A stretch of 64,000 nucleotides of DNA from Acinetobacter halotolerans (GTDB lineage Bacteria > Pseudomonadota > Gammaproteobacteria > Pseudomonadales > Moraxellaceae). Shown here one piece after another: positions 46,984 to 56,368 of the stretch (position 1 is the stretch's first letter; each line of letters begins with the position of its first letter). Where the stretch lies: NCBI RefSeq assembly GCF_004208515.1, contig NZ_SGIM01000001.1, positions 124,001 to 188,000 of the forward strand. Reading direction: 5' to 3'. A program made the position numbers and the translations under genes. Under the pieces are notes generated by a model. The model was not told where the DNA came from and did not search any database. It was given only the letters and a program-made list of their open reading frames with translations.

Positions 46984-48348
46984 ATGATGAATGCTTTAGA
47001 ACGCCGTTCAACCTTTGCCTTAAGTAGCATTTTTGCCTTACGCATGTTGGGCTTGTTCATGATTATTCCTGTGTTTGCGGTTGCAGGACAATCATACCAA
47101 TATGCAACACCAGCATTGATCGGTTTGGCGGTTGGCGTGTATGGACTGACCCAAGCACTGTTACAAATTCCATTTAGTTTGCTGGCGGATCGGTTTAATC
47201 GTAAGCCCTTGGTCATCCTTGGCTTATTGTTATTTGCACTCGGTGGTGCGATTGCGGCCATGTCAGAAACCATTTATGGGGTGATTATTGGTCGAGCAAT
47301 TGCGGGTGCTGGCGCGGTTTCTGCGGTGGTCATGGCTTTGCTGGCAGATGTGACGCGTGAAGAGCAACGTACTAAAGCTATGGCGATTATGGGCATGAGT
47401 ATCGGTCTGTCGTTTGTGGTTGCCTTTAGCTTAGGTCCTTGGTTGACTCATCTCGTGGGAATCTCAGGGCTGTTTTGGGTCACGACATTGATGGGCTTGA
47501 TTGCGATCGTGATGTTGTCGTTGGTTCCCAAAGTCACACGCCATCATCGCAACTTTCAACAAGGCTACTTGCCACAGCTTAAACAAGTCATTCAGATGGC
47601 CGATTTAAATCGACTGCATGTTTCTGTTTTTTCTTTACATTTACTTCTCACCTCGATGTTTTTGTATGTGCCATCGCAGTTAATCGAATATGCTCAAATT
47701 CCTTTGGCAAAACATGGTTGGGTGTATTTACCGTTATTGCTGATTAGTCTATTTTTTGCTTTTCCAAGCATTATCATTGCTGAAAAATATCGCAAAATGC
47801 GCGGTATTTTCTTGTCTGCAATCGCAGGGATTATTCTCGGACTCTTTATTTTGATTTTTGGTTATGAATCAAAATATCTGCTATTGGCAGGTTTGGGTAT
47901 TTTCTTTATTGCGTTTAATGTTATGGAAGCGCTACTGCCATCGTGGTTGTCTAAATCGGCACCGCTGCAATCCAAAGCGACTGCGATGGGGGTGAATGCC
48001 AGTGCCCAATTTTTAGGTGCATTTTGTGGTGGTATTTTGGGTGGTCAATTGATCATGTTACAGAATACTGCACTGGGTTGGAGTGTCTTGACGGTCATTG
48101 CTATACTATGGTTGTTGATTAGTTTTAGTCTCGCCCAGCCGCGTTATTTGTCTTCAGTGGTGTTTACATTACCTGAAATTAAACAAATGGATGAGTGGAC
48201 TTCAAAACTATTGGCAATTCGTGGTATTGAAGAAGTTGTGGTGATGCCTGATCAGCAAGTTGCTTATATTAAAGTCGATAAACAGTGTTTAGATGATGCT
48301 GCGCGACAGGATTTAACGCAGCTGTTGGGGAAAGAGCTAGCCATTTAA
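46984..48348 (+). CDS. MFS transporter, YajR-like
   Basis: A 12-helix major-facilitator protein of 454 residues, the same length as E. coli YajR. The motif-A loop LADRFNRKPLVILG (about 64-77) is present. After the last helix there is a cytoplasmic ferredoxin-like extension (about 390-454, IEEVVVMPDQQVAYIKVD), the YAM domain of YajR. The substrate is unknown. It lies 51 bp before ssb, and in Pseudomonas an MFS gene holds the same place between uvrA and ssb. Confidence 0.87.
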   Translation: MMNALERRSTFALSSIFALRMLGLFMIIPVFAVAGQSYQYATPALIGLAVGVYGLTQALLQIPFSLLADRFNRKPLVILGLLLFALGGAIAAMSETIYGVIIGRAIAGAGAVSAVVMALLADVTREEQRTKAMAIMGMSIGLSFVVAFSLGPWLTHLVGISGLFWVTTLMGLIAIVMLSLVPKVTRHHRNFQQGYLPQLKQVIQMADLNRLHVSVFSLHLLLTSMFLYVPSQLIEYAQIPLAKHGWVYLPLLLISLFFAFPSIIIAEKYRKMRGIFLSAIAGIILGLFILIFGYESKYLLLAGLGIFFIAFNVMEALLPSWLSKSAPLQSKATAMGVNASAQFLGAFCGGILGGQLIMLQNTALGWSVLTVIAILWLLISFSLAQPRYLSSVVFTLPEIKQMDEWTSKLLAIRGIEEVVVMPDQQVAYIKVDKQCLDDAARQDLTQLLGKELAI

Positions 48349-48399
48349 GCATAACTCTTATAAAGTAAAACACAGAAATACATAGGATGATGACAGCAA

Positions 48400-48966
48400 A
48401 TGCGTGGTGTGAATAAAGTAATTTTAGTCGGTACTTTGGGTAAAGATCCTGAAACAAAAACTTTTCCAAATGGTGGCTCGCTCACACAGTTTTCGATTGC
48501 AACTAGTGAATCGTGGACAGATAAAAGTACGGGCGAACGTAAAGAACAGACTGAGTGGCATCGTATTGTATTGCATAACCGTTTAGGTGAAATCGCGCAG
48601 CAATATTTGCGCAAAGGCTCAAAAGTGTACATCGAAGGTTCATTGCGTACACGCCAATGGACAGACCAAAATGGTCAAGAGCGTTACACCACAGAAATTC
48701 GTGGCGATCAAATGCAAATGTTGGATTCACGTCAGCAAAGTAGTGAACAGAGCGGTGGCGATTTTAACCAACCACGTTTTAATAACAATAATAATCAAGG
48801 CGGTGGTTACCAAAATACAGGTTATAACAACAATAACCAAGGTGGTCAGGGTCAAGGCAATTATGCGGGCAATCCACAAGCGGGTAATGGTTTTAATACA
48901 CCAAAATCTGCACCACAACCTGCTGCGACAGCACCTGCTGATTTAGATGATGATTTACCATTCTAA
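48400..48966 (+). CDS. ssb: Single-stranded DNA-binding protein
   Basis: A tetrameric SSB of 188 residues. It has the OB-fold (about 1-110, [17 protein letters not shown]), a low-complexity Asn/Gly/Gln-rich linker (about 125-170) and the acidic C-terminal tip DLDDDLPF that recruits repair and replication proteins. It is preceded by the MFS gene and followed by a strong terminator. Confidence 0.98.
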   Translation: MRGVNKVILVGTLGKDPETKTFPNGGSLTQFSIATSESWTDKSTGERKEQTEWHRIVLHNRLGEIAQQYLRKGSKVYIEGSLRTRQWTDQNGQERYTTEIRGDQMQMLDSRQQSSEQSGGDFNQPRFNNNNNQGGGYQNTGYNNNNQGGQGQGNYAGNPQAGNGFNTPKSAPQPAATAPADLDDDLPF

Positions 48967-48984
48967 TTGGTTGAATTAAGATTT

Positions 48985-49024
48985 AAAAAAAGCCCCTTTT
49001 CAATAGTTGAGAAGGGGCTTTTTT
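48985..49024 (+). terminator. ssb: Intrinsic terminator after ssb
   Basis: AAGCCCCTTTTC / GAGAAGGGGCTT with A and T runs. Confidence 0.9.
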
Positions 49025-49380
49025 ATGGGTTATTCACGATAAAGATAATAGGATGGCATGGGGTTTCTAGGCGACAGAAAATAAGAAATATAAAGATATC
49101 TATGTTGCGCGGTATTTTTGAACAATGATGGCACTCGCCAATATTGTGCATAATTTTTACAATTGGCTCTCTCTTTTATTATAAAAATGGCTCTCGTTTC
49201 TTCAGAGTCAAAACGACAAATTAAAGCCATAGCAAGTATGCATACGGAAGCGCCGCTTAAATCATTTTTCTTTCTTATGGAAAGAGATGGTTTGTACGGC
49301 ACAATTTTTAGGGATATATGGGGCATTGAGATAGATACGTCTCGAGTTGCTAATATCCCCAATAGGTTAAGGAAAATGAT
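49025..49380. other. 356-bp regulatory region upstream of gabP
   Basis: It holds the GabR-type operator at 49160-49197 and an AAGGA ribosome-binding site before the gabP ATG. An open frame from 49163 into gabP is an out-of-frame shadow. No other gene is seen. Confidence 0.6.
49160..49197 (+). promoter_or_regulatory. GabR-type operator upstream of gabP
   Basis: Two direct copies of TGGCTCTC (49164-49171 and 49188-49195) lie 24 bp apart, within CAATTGGCTCTCTC and AAAATGGCTCTCGT. Exactly the same arrangement occurs at 52379-52416. MocR-type regulators such as GabR bind paired direct repeats, so this is its probable site at the permease gene. Confidence 0.75.
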
Positions 49381-50814
49381 ATGGCAGCACATCAACACGG
49401 TTCTGAAGCCAATCTCTCCCAAAATTTAAAACATGGATTGCAATCACGACATCTGACCATGATCTCTATCGCGGGTGTGATTGGCGGCTCTTTATTTATC
49501 GGTTCGGGTAATGTGATTTACTCAGCAGGTCCAGCAGCGGTACTGGCATATGGTTTGGGTGGGTTACTGGTTTTATTTATTATGCGTATGTTGGGGGAAA
49601 TGGCAGTTCAAAACCCTGATAGTGGCTCTTTTTCAACCTATGCTGATCGTGCCATTGGTCGTTGGGCTGGTTTTACGATTGGTTGGTTGTACTGGTGTTC
49701 ATGGGCATTACTCATGGGATGGGAAGCCTATGTCGCAGGTAAAATCTTAAATAACTGGTTTCCCTTTATTCCCATTTGGGGCTATATGCTGCTGGTGATT
49801 GGTTCCTTGGTTTGGATCAATTTGCAGAACGTAAAAAACTATGGTGAATTTGAATTCTGGTTTGCGTTAATTAAAGTTATTGCGATTATTATCTTCTTAG
49901 TAATTGGTAGTTTAGCTGTAATGCATTTGTGGCCATGGGGAGATTCAGCGACCTCTGGTATTACTAACCTGACCGCACAAGGCTTTATGCCGAATGGTTT
50001 TTCATCTGTGATCACTGCTTTACTGGGGGTCATGTTCGCTTATATTGGTGCCGAAATCGTAACCGTTGCCGCAGCAGAGTCCAAGAATCCATCCAAAGAA
50101 ATCCGTAAAGCTTCAAATTCAATTGTATGGCGGATTATGCTGTTTTATGTCGGTTCTATGCTGATCACTGTTTGTCTCATTCCACATAATAATCCACTTT
50201 TAAAAGATCCAACGTGGGGAACCTATAGCGTGACCTTGAGCGCATTGGGTATACCTGAAGCACGTCATATTGTCAGTTTTGTGGTGCTCACCTCGGTTTG
50301 TAGCTGTTTTAACTCGGCTTTATATACCTGTTCACGGATGCTGTTCTCTTTATCTAAACGGGGTGATGCACCGAAGAGTTTGGGGCAGTTAAATAAAAAA
50401 GGCAGTCCTGGGATGGGGGTGGTGGTGTCTTGTTTATTTGCATTGTTTGCGACGTTCCTGACCGCAACTGAGAGTATGAATGTCTATGATATTTTCATGC
50501 TTGCAACAGGTACGGCAGCGCTGTATGTGTATTTAACCATTGCTTTCTCACAGCTTCGTATGCGTAAAAAACTAGAAGCAGAAGGGGTTAAACTTGATTT
50601 TAAAATGTGGTTATTCCCTTGGCTGACCTATTTGGTGATTTTTGCCATTATCGGTTCTATTATTACCATGTTGATTGAGGGAACCTATTTTAAAGAAGTG
50701 ACCTATACTTCTTTATTGGCGCTATTTATTGTGACTGTCGGTGTGCTGGTGCAAAAATTTAATTGGGGTAAAAGCCGCCAAAGTGAGATTCTGCAAGAGA
50801 AACAATCTATTTAA
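49381..50814 (+). CDS. gabP: Amino-acid permease, probable GABA transporter
   Basis: A 477-residue APC-family permease with about 12 helices. The first helix carries SIAGVIGGSLFIGSGNVIYSAG-type sequence (about 28-49), and IGAEIVTVAAAESKNPSKEI (about 222-241) is the family signature. It is closest to GabP and AnsP-like transporters. Its place in the cluster with gabR, gabT and gabD and a shared operator make gamma-aminobutyrate the probable substrate (inference). Confidence 0.85.
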   Translation: MAAHQHGSEANLSQNLKHGLQSRHLTMISIAGVIGGSLFIGSGNVIYSAGPAAVLAYGLGGLLVLFIMRMLGEMAVQNPDSGSFSTYADRAIGRWAGFTIGWLYWCSWALLMGWEAYVAGKILNNWFPFIPIWGYMLLVIGSLVWINLQNVKNYGEFEFWFALIKVIAIIIFLVIGSLAVMHLWPWGDSATSGITNLTAQGFMPNGFSSVITALLGVMFAYIGAEIVTVAAAESKNPSKEIRKASNSIVWRIMLFYVGSMLITVCLIPHNNPLLKDPTWGTYSVTLSALGIPEARHIVSFVVLTSVCSCFNSALYTCSRMLFSLSKRGDAPKSLGQLNKKGSPGMGVVVSCLFALFATFLTATESMNVYDIFMLATGTAALYVYLTIAFSQLRMRKKLEAEGVKLDFKMWLFPWLTYLVIFAIIGSIITMLIEGTYFKEVTYTSLLALFIVTVGVLVQKFNWGKSRQSEILQEKQSI

Positions 50815-50838
50815 TTTCTTTGTTCAGTCGATGTTCTT

Positions 50839-50867
50839 AGAACCTCTTTTTAGAGGTTCTTTTTATT
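50839..50867 (+). terminator. Terminator between gabP and gabR
   Basis: AGAACCTCT / AGAGGTTCT with a TTTT loop, then TTTTATTT. The genes converge here. Confidence 0.85.
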
Positions 50868-50881
50868 TAGCTTAGGAATGA

Positions 50882-52459
50882 TTATGAAAGGGTCGGCACG
50901 TTTGCTTCACGTAAACATTGTAGCAATACACCAAAAGCCATCACCATGTCTTTTTCATTGACACAGGCAAAGCCCATCAACAGACCTCGTTGGGCGTGAG
51001 CATGTGATTGCATGTAGTATTGTGAGAGTGGGCGGACTTTGACCCCTCGTTCCAGCGCAGTCGCAGCGATGGCGACATCATCACAATGGGCCGGTAATTT
51101 TAACACTAGATGTAGGCCTGCTGCTTCATCATATTCATGGATAAACTCAGCGCCGAGATAACGCGTAATGAGACTGACCAGATAGTCTCGTCGTTTGCCA
51201 TAGAGCAGGCGCATACGGCGAATATGGGCTTCATAATGTCCTTCACGAATAAACTCAGCTAAGGCTTTTTGTTCCAGCAAATGCCCGCCACGATATAACT
51301 CGGCAGCCACAATTCGCAGAGGTGAAAAAAGCGCTTTGGGAACCACGAGGTAACCAATACGCAAAGATGGATAAATGGTTTTACTAAAAGTGCCCATATA
51401 CAACACAGGGGCATGATTTTCTAAACCTTGAAGCGATGGATAAGGTTGACCTGAAAAACGAAATTCACTGTCATAATCATCTTCCACGATCCAGCTGTTG
51501 TGTTGACGTGCAATTTGAATGAGTTGTCTGCGTCGATCTAAACTGAGGTGGGAACCTAGCGGATATTGGTGAGACGGGGTGACAAAGATCAGTTTTGGAG
51601 GCTGGGTTGGGTTATTTTCAGGAATAATGCCTTCAGCATCCACAGGCATCGGTTGAATGTTGACGCCATTGATTCGCAGCGTATTGCGCATGCCCCAATA
51701 GGCGGGATCTTCAATCCACACACAGTCTCCAATATCACTGAGTGCACGTGAGACCAAATCGATGGCTTGGTGGATGCCCTCAGTGATAATGATCTGATCG
51801 GCGTCACATTGCACGGAACGTGCCACGCGTAAATAATCAGCCAAGGCACTGCGGAGTTCGATACAGCCACCTGCATTACTATAAATCAGTCGATTGACAT
51901 CGGGTTCACGACTTAAACGGGCTTGAATCCGACTAAAAATATGATGGGGAAACTCAGTCACATCGGGTGCACCCGGCACAAACGCACCCCACTGATGTGG
52001 AGAGGCAGCAGCATAACCCAATAAGTTTGAGCCACGCTGTGATAAAGCATAAGAGCTTTCAATGTGAAGGCGTTCGGGGTTGTTCTTTTTGTTTTTGGTA
52101 TTCAAGAAACTTTCAGGGAGCTGCTCTGCGACCCACGTGCCATGTCCAGTTCGTGCCTCTAGGTAGCCTTCTGCTTGTAATTGTTCATAAGCACTGAGCA
52201 CGGTATTTCGAGAGACGTGAATTTCACTTGCTAAATCACGTGAGGCGGGCAAACGCGTCATCGGTTGGACAACGCCCTCAATAATTGCCGTACGCAGACA
52301 ACGAAAAAGACGTTGATGTAGTTTGCCCTCAGTGTCTTGTTGGAGTCTTTGCAGCAAATGATCTCCAAGTAAACTACGCAATTGGCTCTCTCCTACAGTT
52401 TGAAAATGGCTCTCGTCAGTTGTCATCAGACGAGCGAAATTACAGCTATAGACAGTCAT
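50882..52459 (-). CDS. gabR: GabR-like MocR-family regulator (GntR HTH + aminotransferase fold)
   Basis: A PLP-binding regulator, expected to activate gabTD in response to GABA. The N-terminal winged helix (about 45-110, with LPASRDLASEIHVSRNTVL) is joined to an aminotransferase-like domain (about 165-520, with the PLP lysine region MGTFSKTIYPSLRIGY). The frame opens at ATG 52459 (AGGATGAG upstream). A second option is TTG 52381, with TAGGAGA eight bases before it. The latter would leave the operator entirely outside the coding sequence. The gene diverges from gabT. Confidence 0.9.
   Translation of the reverse strand: MTVYSCNFARLMTTDESHFQTVGESQLRSLLGDHLLQRLQQDTEGKLHQRLFRCLRTAIIEGVVQPMTRLPASRDLASEIHVSRNTVLSAYEQLQAEGYLEARTGHGTWVAEQLPESFLNTKNKKNNPERLHIESSYALSQRGSNLLGYAAASPHQWGAFVPGAPDVTEFPHHIFSRIQARLSREPDVNRLIYSNAGGCIELRSALADYLRVARSVQCDADQIIITEGIHQAIDLVSRALSDIGDCVWIEDPAYWGMRNTLRINGVNIQPMPVDAEGIIPENNPTQPPKLIFVTPSHQYPLGSHLSLDRRRQLIQIARQHNSWIVEDDYDSEFRFSGQPYPSLQGLENHAPVLYMGTFSKTIYPSLRIGYLVVPKALFSPLRIVAAELYRGGHLLEQKALAEFIREGHYEAHIRRMRLLYGKRRDYLVSLITRYLGAEFIHEYDEAAGLHLVLKLPAHCDDVAIAATALERGVKVRPLSQYYMQSHAHAQRGLLMGFACVNEKDMVMAFGVLLQCLREANVPTLS
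52379..52416 (+). promoter_or_regulatory. GabR-type operator between gabR and gabT
   Basis: TGGCTCTC repeats at 52383-52390 and 52407-52414, 24 bp apart as at gabP, with the same 14-nt flanks. It overlaps the 5' end of the long gabR frame and would block the alternative TTG start's ribosome-binding site. It lies about 120 bp before gabT. Confidence 0.75.
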
Positions 52460-52535
52460 TGTATCTCATCCTAAAAATCGACTCCTAGGATGCAAGACTA
52501 AAGCTGTAACTGACGATGATATATGAGGGAATAAA

Positions 52536-53828
52536 ATGGACGCTCAACATTCTGCACTGAATACCCGTAAACAGCAAGCAACCCCACGTGGCGTCGGTGT
52601 GATGTGTCAGTGGTATGCGGAAAAAGCTGAAAATGCAACGATTTGGGACAAAGAAGGTAAACAGTACATCGATTTCGCGGGTGGGATTGCGGTACTCAAT
52701 ACAGGACACCGTCATCCGAAAGTGATCGCTGCTGTCACAGAGCAACTGACTAAATTTACCCATACCGCTTATCAAGTGACCCCTTATGAAAGTTATGTTG
52801 CTTTGGCTGAACGTATTAATGCACGTGCGCCAATCGCAGGGGCAGCGAAAACGGCATTTTTCACTACAGGCGCAGAAGCGGTTGAAAATGCCGTGAAGAT
52901 TGCGCGTTCATATACAGGCCGTCATGGCATTATCACCTTTGGTAATGGTTTTCATGGACGTTCATTTATGACCATGGCGATGACAGGTAAAACAGCACCC
53001 TACAAACGTGACTTTGGGGTGATGCCAGCAGGCGTGTTTCATGCACGTTATCCAGTACCAGAAAAAGGTATTTCGATTGACACCGCCCTTGAAAGCATTG
53101 AAAACATTTTTAGTGAAGATATTGCAGCGCATGATGTGGCTGCGATTGTGCTTGAACCTGTACAAGGCGAAGGTGGTTTTAATGTGGTGCCAGCTGAATT
53201 TTTAAAACGCTTACGTACCTTGTGTGATAAACACGGTATTTTATTGGTTGCAGATGAAGTTCAAACGGGTTTCGCACGTACAGGTCAACTGTTTGCCATG
53301 CATCATTATGAAACCAAAGCTGACCTAATCACGATGGCAAAAAGCTTAGGTGGTGGTTTTCCGATTTCTGGTGTGGTGGGGCGTGCTGAGGTGATGGATG
53401 CACCTAATCCCGGTGGTTTAGGCGGCACTTATGCGGGTAGTCCAATCGCAGTTGCGGCTGCGCATGCTGTGATTGATGCCATTGAGGAAGAAAAGCTATG
53501 CGAACGCGCCAATGAGTTGGGTGCAGAGTTGGTGGTTGCACTTAAAGATATTCAGCGCGCAGCAGGTGATATTGTGACCGATATTCGCGCGTTGGGTTCG
53601 ATGGTTGCGGTCGAGCTTGAAACGGCAGAACAAGCAAAAGCGATACAAACTTATGCGATGGAGCATGGTTTATTGATTCTCACTTGTGGAAAATATGCGA
53701 ACGTCATTCGTTTCCTCTATCCATTAACGATTCCTGCTGAGCAATTCCGTCATGGTGTCAATATTCTGAAAAAAGGTTTTGCAACACTCAATGACGCTAC
53801 TGCAAAAGCAATGGAGCAATTTGCATGA
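52536..53828 (+). CDS. gabT: 4-aminobutyrate-2-oxoglutarate transaminase
   Basis: GabT transfers the amino group of GABA to 2-oxoglutarate and makes succinate semialdehyde. The 430-residue class III aminotransferase has GAEAVENAVKIARSYTGR, the PLP-binding DEVQTGFARTG (about 239-249) and the Schiff-base lysine in MAKSLGGGFPISG (about 268). A GAGGGA site precedes the ATG. Its stop overlaps the gabD ATG (ATGA). Confidence 0.95.
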   Translation: MDAQHSALNTRKQQATPRGVGVMCQWYAEKAENATIWDKEGKQYIDFAGGIAVLNTGHRHPKVIAAVTEQLTKFTHTAYQVTPYESYVALAERINARAPIAGAAKTAFFTTGAEAVENAVKIARSYTGRHGIITFGNGFHGRSFMTMAMTGKTAPYKRDFGVMPAGVFHARYPVPEKGISIDTALESIENIFSEDIAAHDVAAIVLEPVQGEGGFNVVPAEFLKRLRTLCDKHGILLVADEVQTGFARTGQLFAMHHYETKADLITMAKSLGGGFPISGVVGRAEVMDAPNPGGLGGTYAGSPIAVAAAHAVIDAIEEEKLCERANELGAELVVALKDIQRAAGDIVTDIRALGSMVAVELETAEQAKAIQTYAMEHGLLILTCGKYANVIRFLYPLTIPAEQFRHGVNILKKGFATLNDATAKAMEQFA

Positions 53829-55273
53829 TTCAAGATAATTTGCAGTATTTATTACAACACCCCGATATTTCATTTGAAGCTCCGGCCTCAAACAATCATA
53901 TCGAAGTCAATGATGCTGCGACAGGTGAAACACTGGCATGGGTGAAAAGCTATGACCGTGCAGAGGTTGAAGCGGCAATTGATCGTTCAGCCAAGGCACA
54001 AGCAGCATGGAAAAAGCAAACAGCCTTAGTTCGTGCTGATGTGCTGTTGGCATGGTACGACCTCATGCTTGAGCATAAAGAAAATTTGGCGCAGATTTTA
54101 ACCGCTGAGCAGGGCAAGCCATTGGCTGAAGCACGTGGTGAAATTGCGTACGCAGCCTCGTTCATTCGTTGGTTTGCAGAGCAAGCGCGTCGTATAGATG
54201 GTGAGGTTTTAACGCCGACATTGCCAAATCAACGTTTGCTGGTGATCAAACAAGCGATTGGGGTCACTGCAGCGATTACGCCGTGGAATTTCCCTGCGGC
54301 CATGATCACACGCAAAGCTGCGCCAGCAATTGCTGCGGGTTGTTCGATGTTGGTGAAACCCGCAGAACAGACACCATTGACCGCGTATGCACTCGAGGTA
54401 TTGGCTTTGCAAGCGGGTTTGCCTGCGGATGTACTGCTCCATATCAGTGGTGATGCGATCGAAGTAGGTCAAACGCTCTGTGAAAGTGATGTTGTGCGTA
54501 AATTGAGCTTTACAGGTTCAACCCAAGTGGGTCGTATCTTGATGCAACAATGTGCCCCAAGCATTAAAAAACTCTCGCTCGAATTGGGTGGTAATGCACC
54601 TGTGCTGGTGTTTGATGATGCCAATCTGGATCAAGCGGTTCAGGGCATTATGGCGAGCAAATATCGCAATAGCGGACAAACGTGTGTTTGTGCCAATCGT
54701 ATTTATGTGCAAGATGGTATTTATGATGCCTTGGCAGAACGCTTGGTTGAAGCGGTGTCTCAACTGCAAGTCGGGGATGGACGCAAAGAAGGTTCAACGC
54801 AAGGTCCTTTAATTGATGAAGATGCGATTGCCAAAGTCCAGTCTCATATTGTGGATGCGACCGCTAAAGGTGCAACTGTGCGGATCGGTGGTCAACGTTC
54901 AGCACTCGGTGGTACCTTCTTTGAGCCAACGGTTCTGACCAATGTCACCCAAGAGATGAAAGTATCGAAAGAAGAAACTTTCGGGCCGCTGGCACCGTTA
55001 TTTCGTTTTAAAACCGAAGATGAAGCGGTGGCGATGGCCAATGATACTGAATTTGGTTTAGCAGCATACTTATTTACCCAAAGCAGTGCTCGTCAATGGC
55101 GAGTAGGTGAAGCACTTGAATACGGTATGGTTGGCATCAATACGGGAGCGATTTCCAATGAAGTTGCGCCGTTTGGTGGGATGAAACAGTCAGGTTTAGG
55201 ACGTGAAGGCTCTAAATTCGGTATAGAGGAATATCTCGAAATGAAATATCTCTGTATGGATTTGTCAGAGTAA
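53825..55273 (+). CDS. gabD: NADP+-dependent succinate-semialdehyde dehydrogenase
   Basis: GabD oxidises succinate semialdehyde to succinate and so feeds GABA carbon to the TCA cycle. The 482-residue protein has the aldehyde-dehydrogenase motifs: ITPWNFPAAMITRK (about 151-164), the catalytic Glu in LELGGNAP (about 253) and Cys in NSGQTCVCANRI (about 287). Translationally coupled to gabT. Confidence 0.96.
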   Translation: MIQDNLQYLLQHPDISFEAPASNNHIEVNDAATGETLAWVKSYDRAEVEAAIDRSAKAQAAWKKQTALVRADVLLAWYDLMLEHKENLAQILTAEQGKPLAEARGEIAYAASFIRWFAEQARRIDGEVLTPTLPNQRLLVIKQAIGVTAAITPWNFPAAMITRKAAPAIAAGCSMLVKPAEQTPLTAYALEVLALQAGLPADVLLHISGDAIEVGQTLCESDVVRKLSFTGSTQVGRILMQQCAPSIKKLSLELGGNAPVLVFDDANLDQAVQGIMASKYRNSGQTCVCANRIYVQDGIYDALAERLVEAVSQLQVGDGRKEGSTQGPLIDEDAIAKVQSHIVDATAKGATVRIGGQRSALGGTFFEPTVLTNVTQEMKVSKEETFGPLAPLFRFKTEDEAVAMANDTEFGLAAYLFTQSSARQWRVGEALEYGMVGINTGAISNEVAPFGGMKQSGLGREGSKFGIEEYLEMKYLCMDLSE

Positions 55274-55314
55274 GCACTGCTACGCATAACGCTGTTGTAT
55301 TGATTTTAATGAAA

Positions 55315-55344
55315 AACGGTCATGCCCATTCATGATCGTTTTTT
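55315..55344. terminator. Terminator after gabD
   Basis: AACGGTCATG / CATGATCGTT with a 6-nt loop and a T-run. It separates gabD from the convergent LysR gene. Confidence 0.75.
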
Positions 55345-55368
55345 ATTTTTTTAAAGCTGATCTAGCAA

Positions 55369-56295
55369 TTATAGGCAGTAACCGCTATTGGTTTCCCCAA
55401 GTTGACGTAGGCCATCGATTAACGTGTCGATAAGCTTTTCAACCACTAAGCGTTGTCCTTTTCGTGACGCATAGACCAACTGAACCGTTCCTCGATTGGA
55501 TTTCCATTCAGGGAGAATATGAATTAGTTTGCCCTTCTCAATATCGGCTTGCACGGTTAAATAGGGTAGGTCTGCGATGCCGATGCCATCACTTACCGCA
55601 TAATACACGCCAGCCAAATCATTACTTTTTACTCGAGGTGAGTAAGGTACATCAACCGTTTCATCACGATTCACGCTGCATAAATGCCAAATATATTGAT
55701 GCTTTTGGATACCTAAAGCCACACTTGGATAATCTTGTAATTCTGAATAATGTTGGATCTGTTTGCCTTGCAATAATTCGGGGGCTGCAACCAAACAATG
55801 TTCAGTGCGGATCACATCACGAACAATCAGGCTTGAATCTTCAGTGGGTTCAAAGTTGGTTCGGATCGCGATATCAATATCATCATGTAATACATCGACA
55901 CGGCGGCTGGTGAGTTCTAAGGAGATTTCAACTTTGGGATGGCTTTTTAAAAACTGATTCAGTAATTTGCGTACTTGGAAATGCATCATTAAAGGCGGGC
56001 AGCTAATTTTGACCAAACCTTGCGGTTCACTTTTTTGTTTGAGCAATACATTTTCAGCACATTCAACTTGAGCAATCACCTTGCAACACTCTTCATAAAA
56101 CTCTTGGCCGAGTTCGGTGACTTTGAAGTGCCGTGTTGTTCTTTGAATCAGACTGACATTGAACTTATTTTCTAGATCAATAATACGTCGACTCAGTTTG
56201 GATTTGCTGATATTTTCCGCTTCACTGGCCGCACTAAAGCCCCCATGTTTCACCACGAGATAGAAATAGTAAAAGTCATCAAATGAGTTCATCAC
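55369..56295 (-). CDS. LysR-family transcriptional regulator
   Basis: A 308-residue regulator with an N-terminal helix-turn-helix (GGFSAASEAENISKSKLSRRIIDLE, about 18-42, contiguous segment shortened here to AASEAENISKSKLS) and an effector-binding domain of the AaeR/DhcR type. It is followed upstream by the YcaC-like gene and, beyond it, the pirin gene, which are its probable targets. A perfect palindrome lies just before its start. Confidence 0.88.
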   Translation of the reverse strand: MMNSFDDFYYFYLVVKHGGFSAASEAENISKSKLSRRIIDLENKFNVSLIQRTTRHFKVTELGQEFYEECCKVIAQVECAENVLLKQKSEPQGLVKISCPPLMMHFQVRKLLNQFLKSHPKVEISLELTSRRVDVLHDDIDIAIRTNFEPTEDSSLIVRDVIRTEHCLVAAPELLQGKQIQHYSELQDYPSVALGIQKHQYIWHLCSVNRDETVDVPYSPRVKSNDLAGVYYAVSDGIGIADLPYLTVQADIEKGKLIHILPEWKSNRGTVQLVYASRKGQRLVVEKLIDTLIDGLRQLGETNSGYCL

Positions 56296-56319
56296 GGCAA
56301 ATGAAATCCTATAAAGGTT

Positions 56320-56353
56320 AAAGATTAGAATAGCATTGACTATTCTAATCTTT
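56320..56353. promoter_or_regulatory. Perfect 14-bp inverted repeat upstream of the LysR gene
   Basis: AAAGATTAGAATAG (56320-56333) and CTATTCTAATCTTT (56340-56353) flank a 6-nt spacer. It sits between the YcaC-like gene stop and the LysR start. With only a TTT after it on the minus strand it is a poor terminator and more probably a regulator-binding site. Confidence 0.6.
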
Positions 56354-56368
56354 AGTGCAGTGGCAGCT

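Noticed and set aside
49163..49429. Open frame of 88 codons upstream of gabP
   Set aside because: It overlaps the operator and the gabP start in another frame, has no ribosome-binding site and resembles nothing known.
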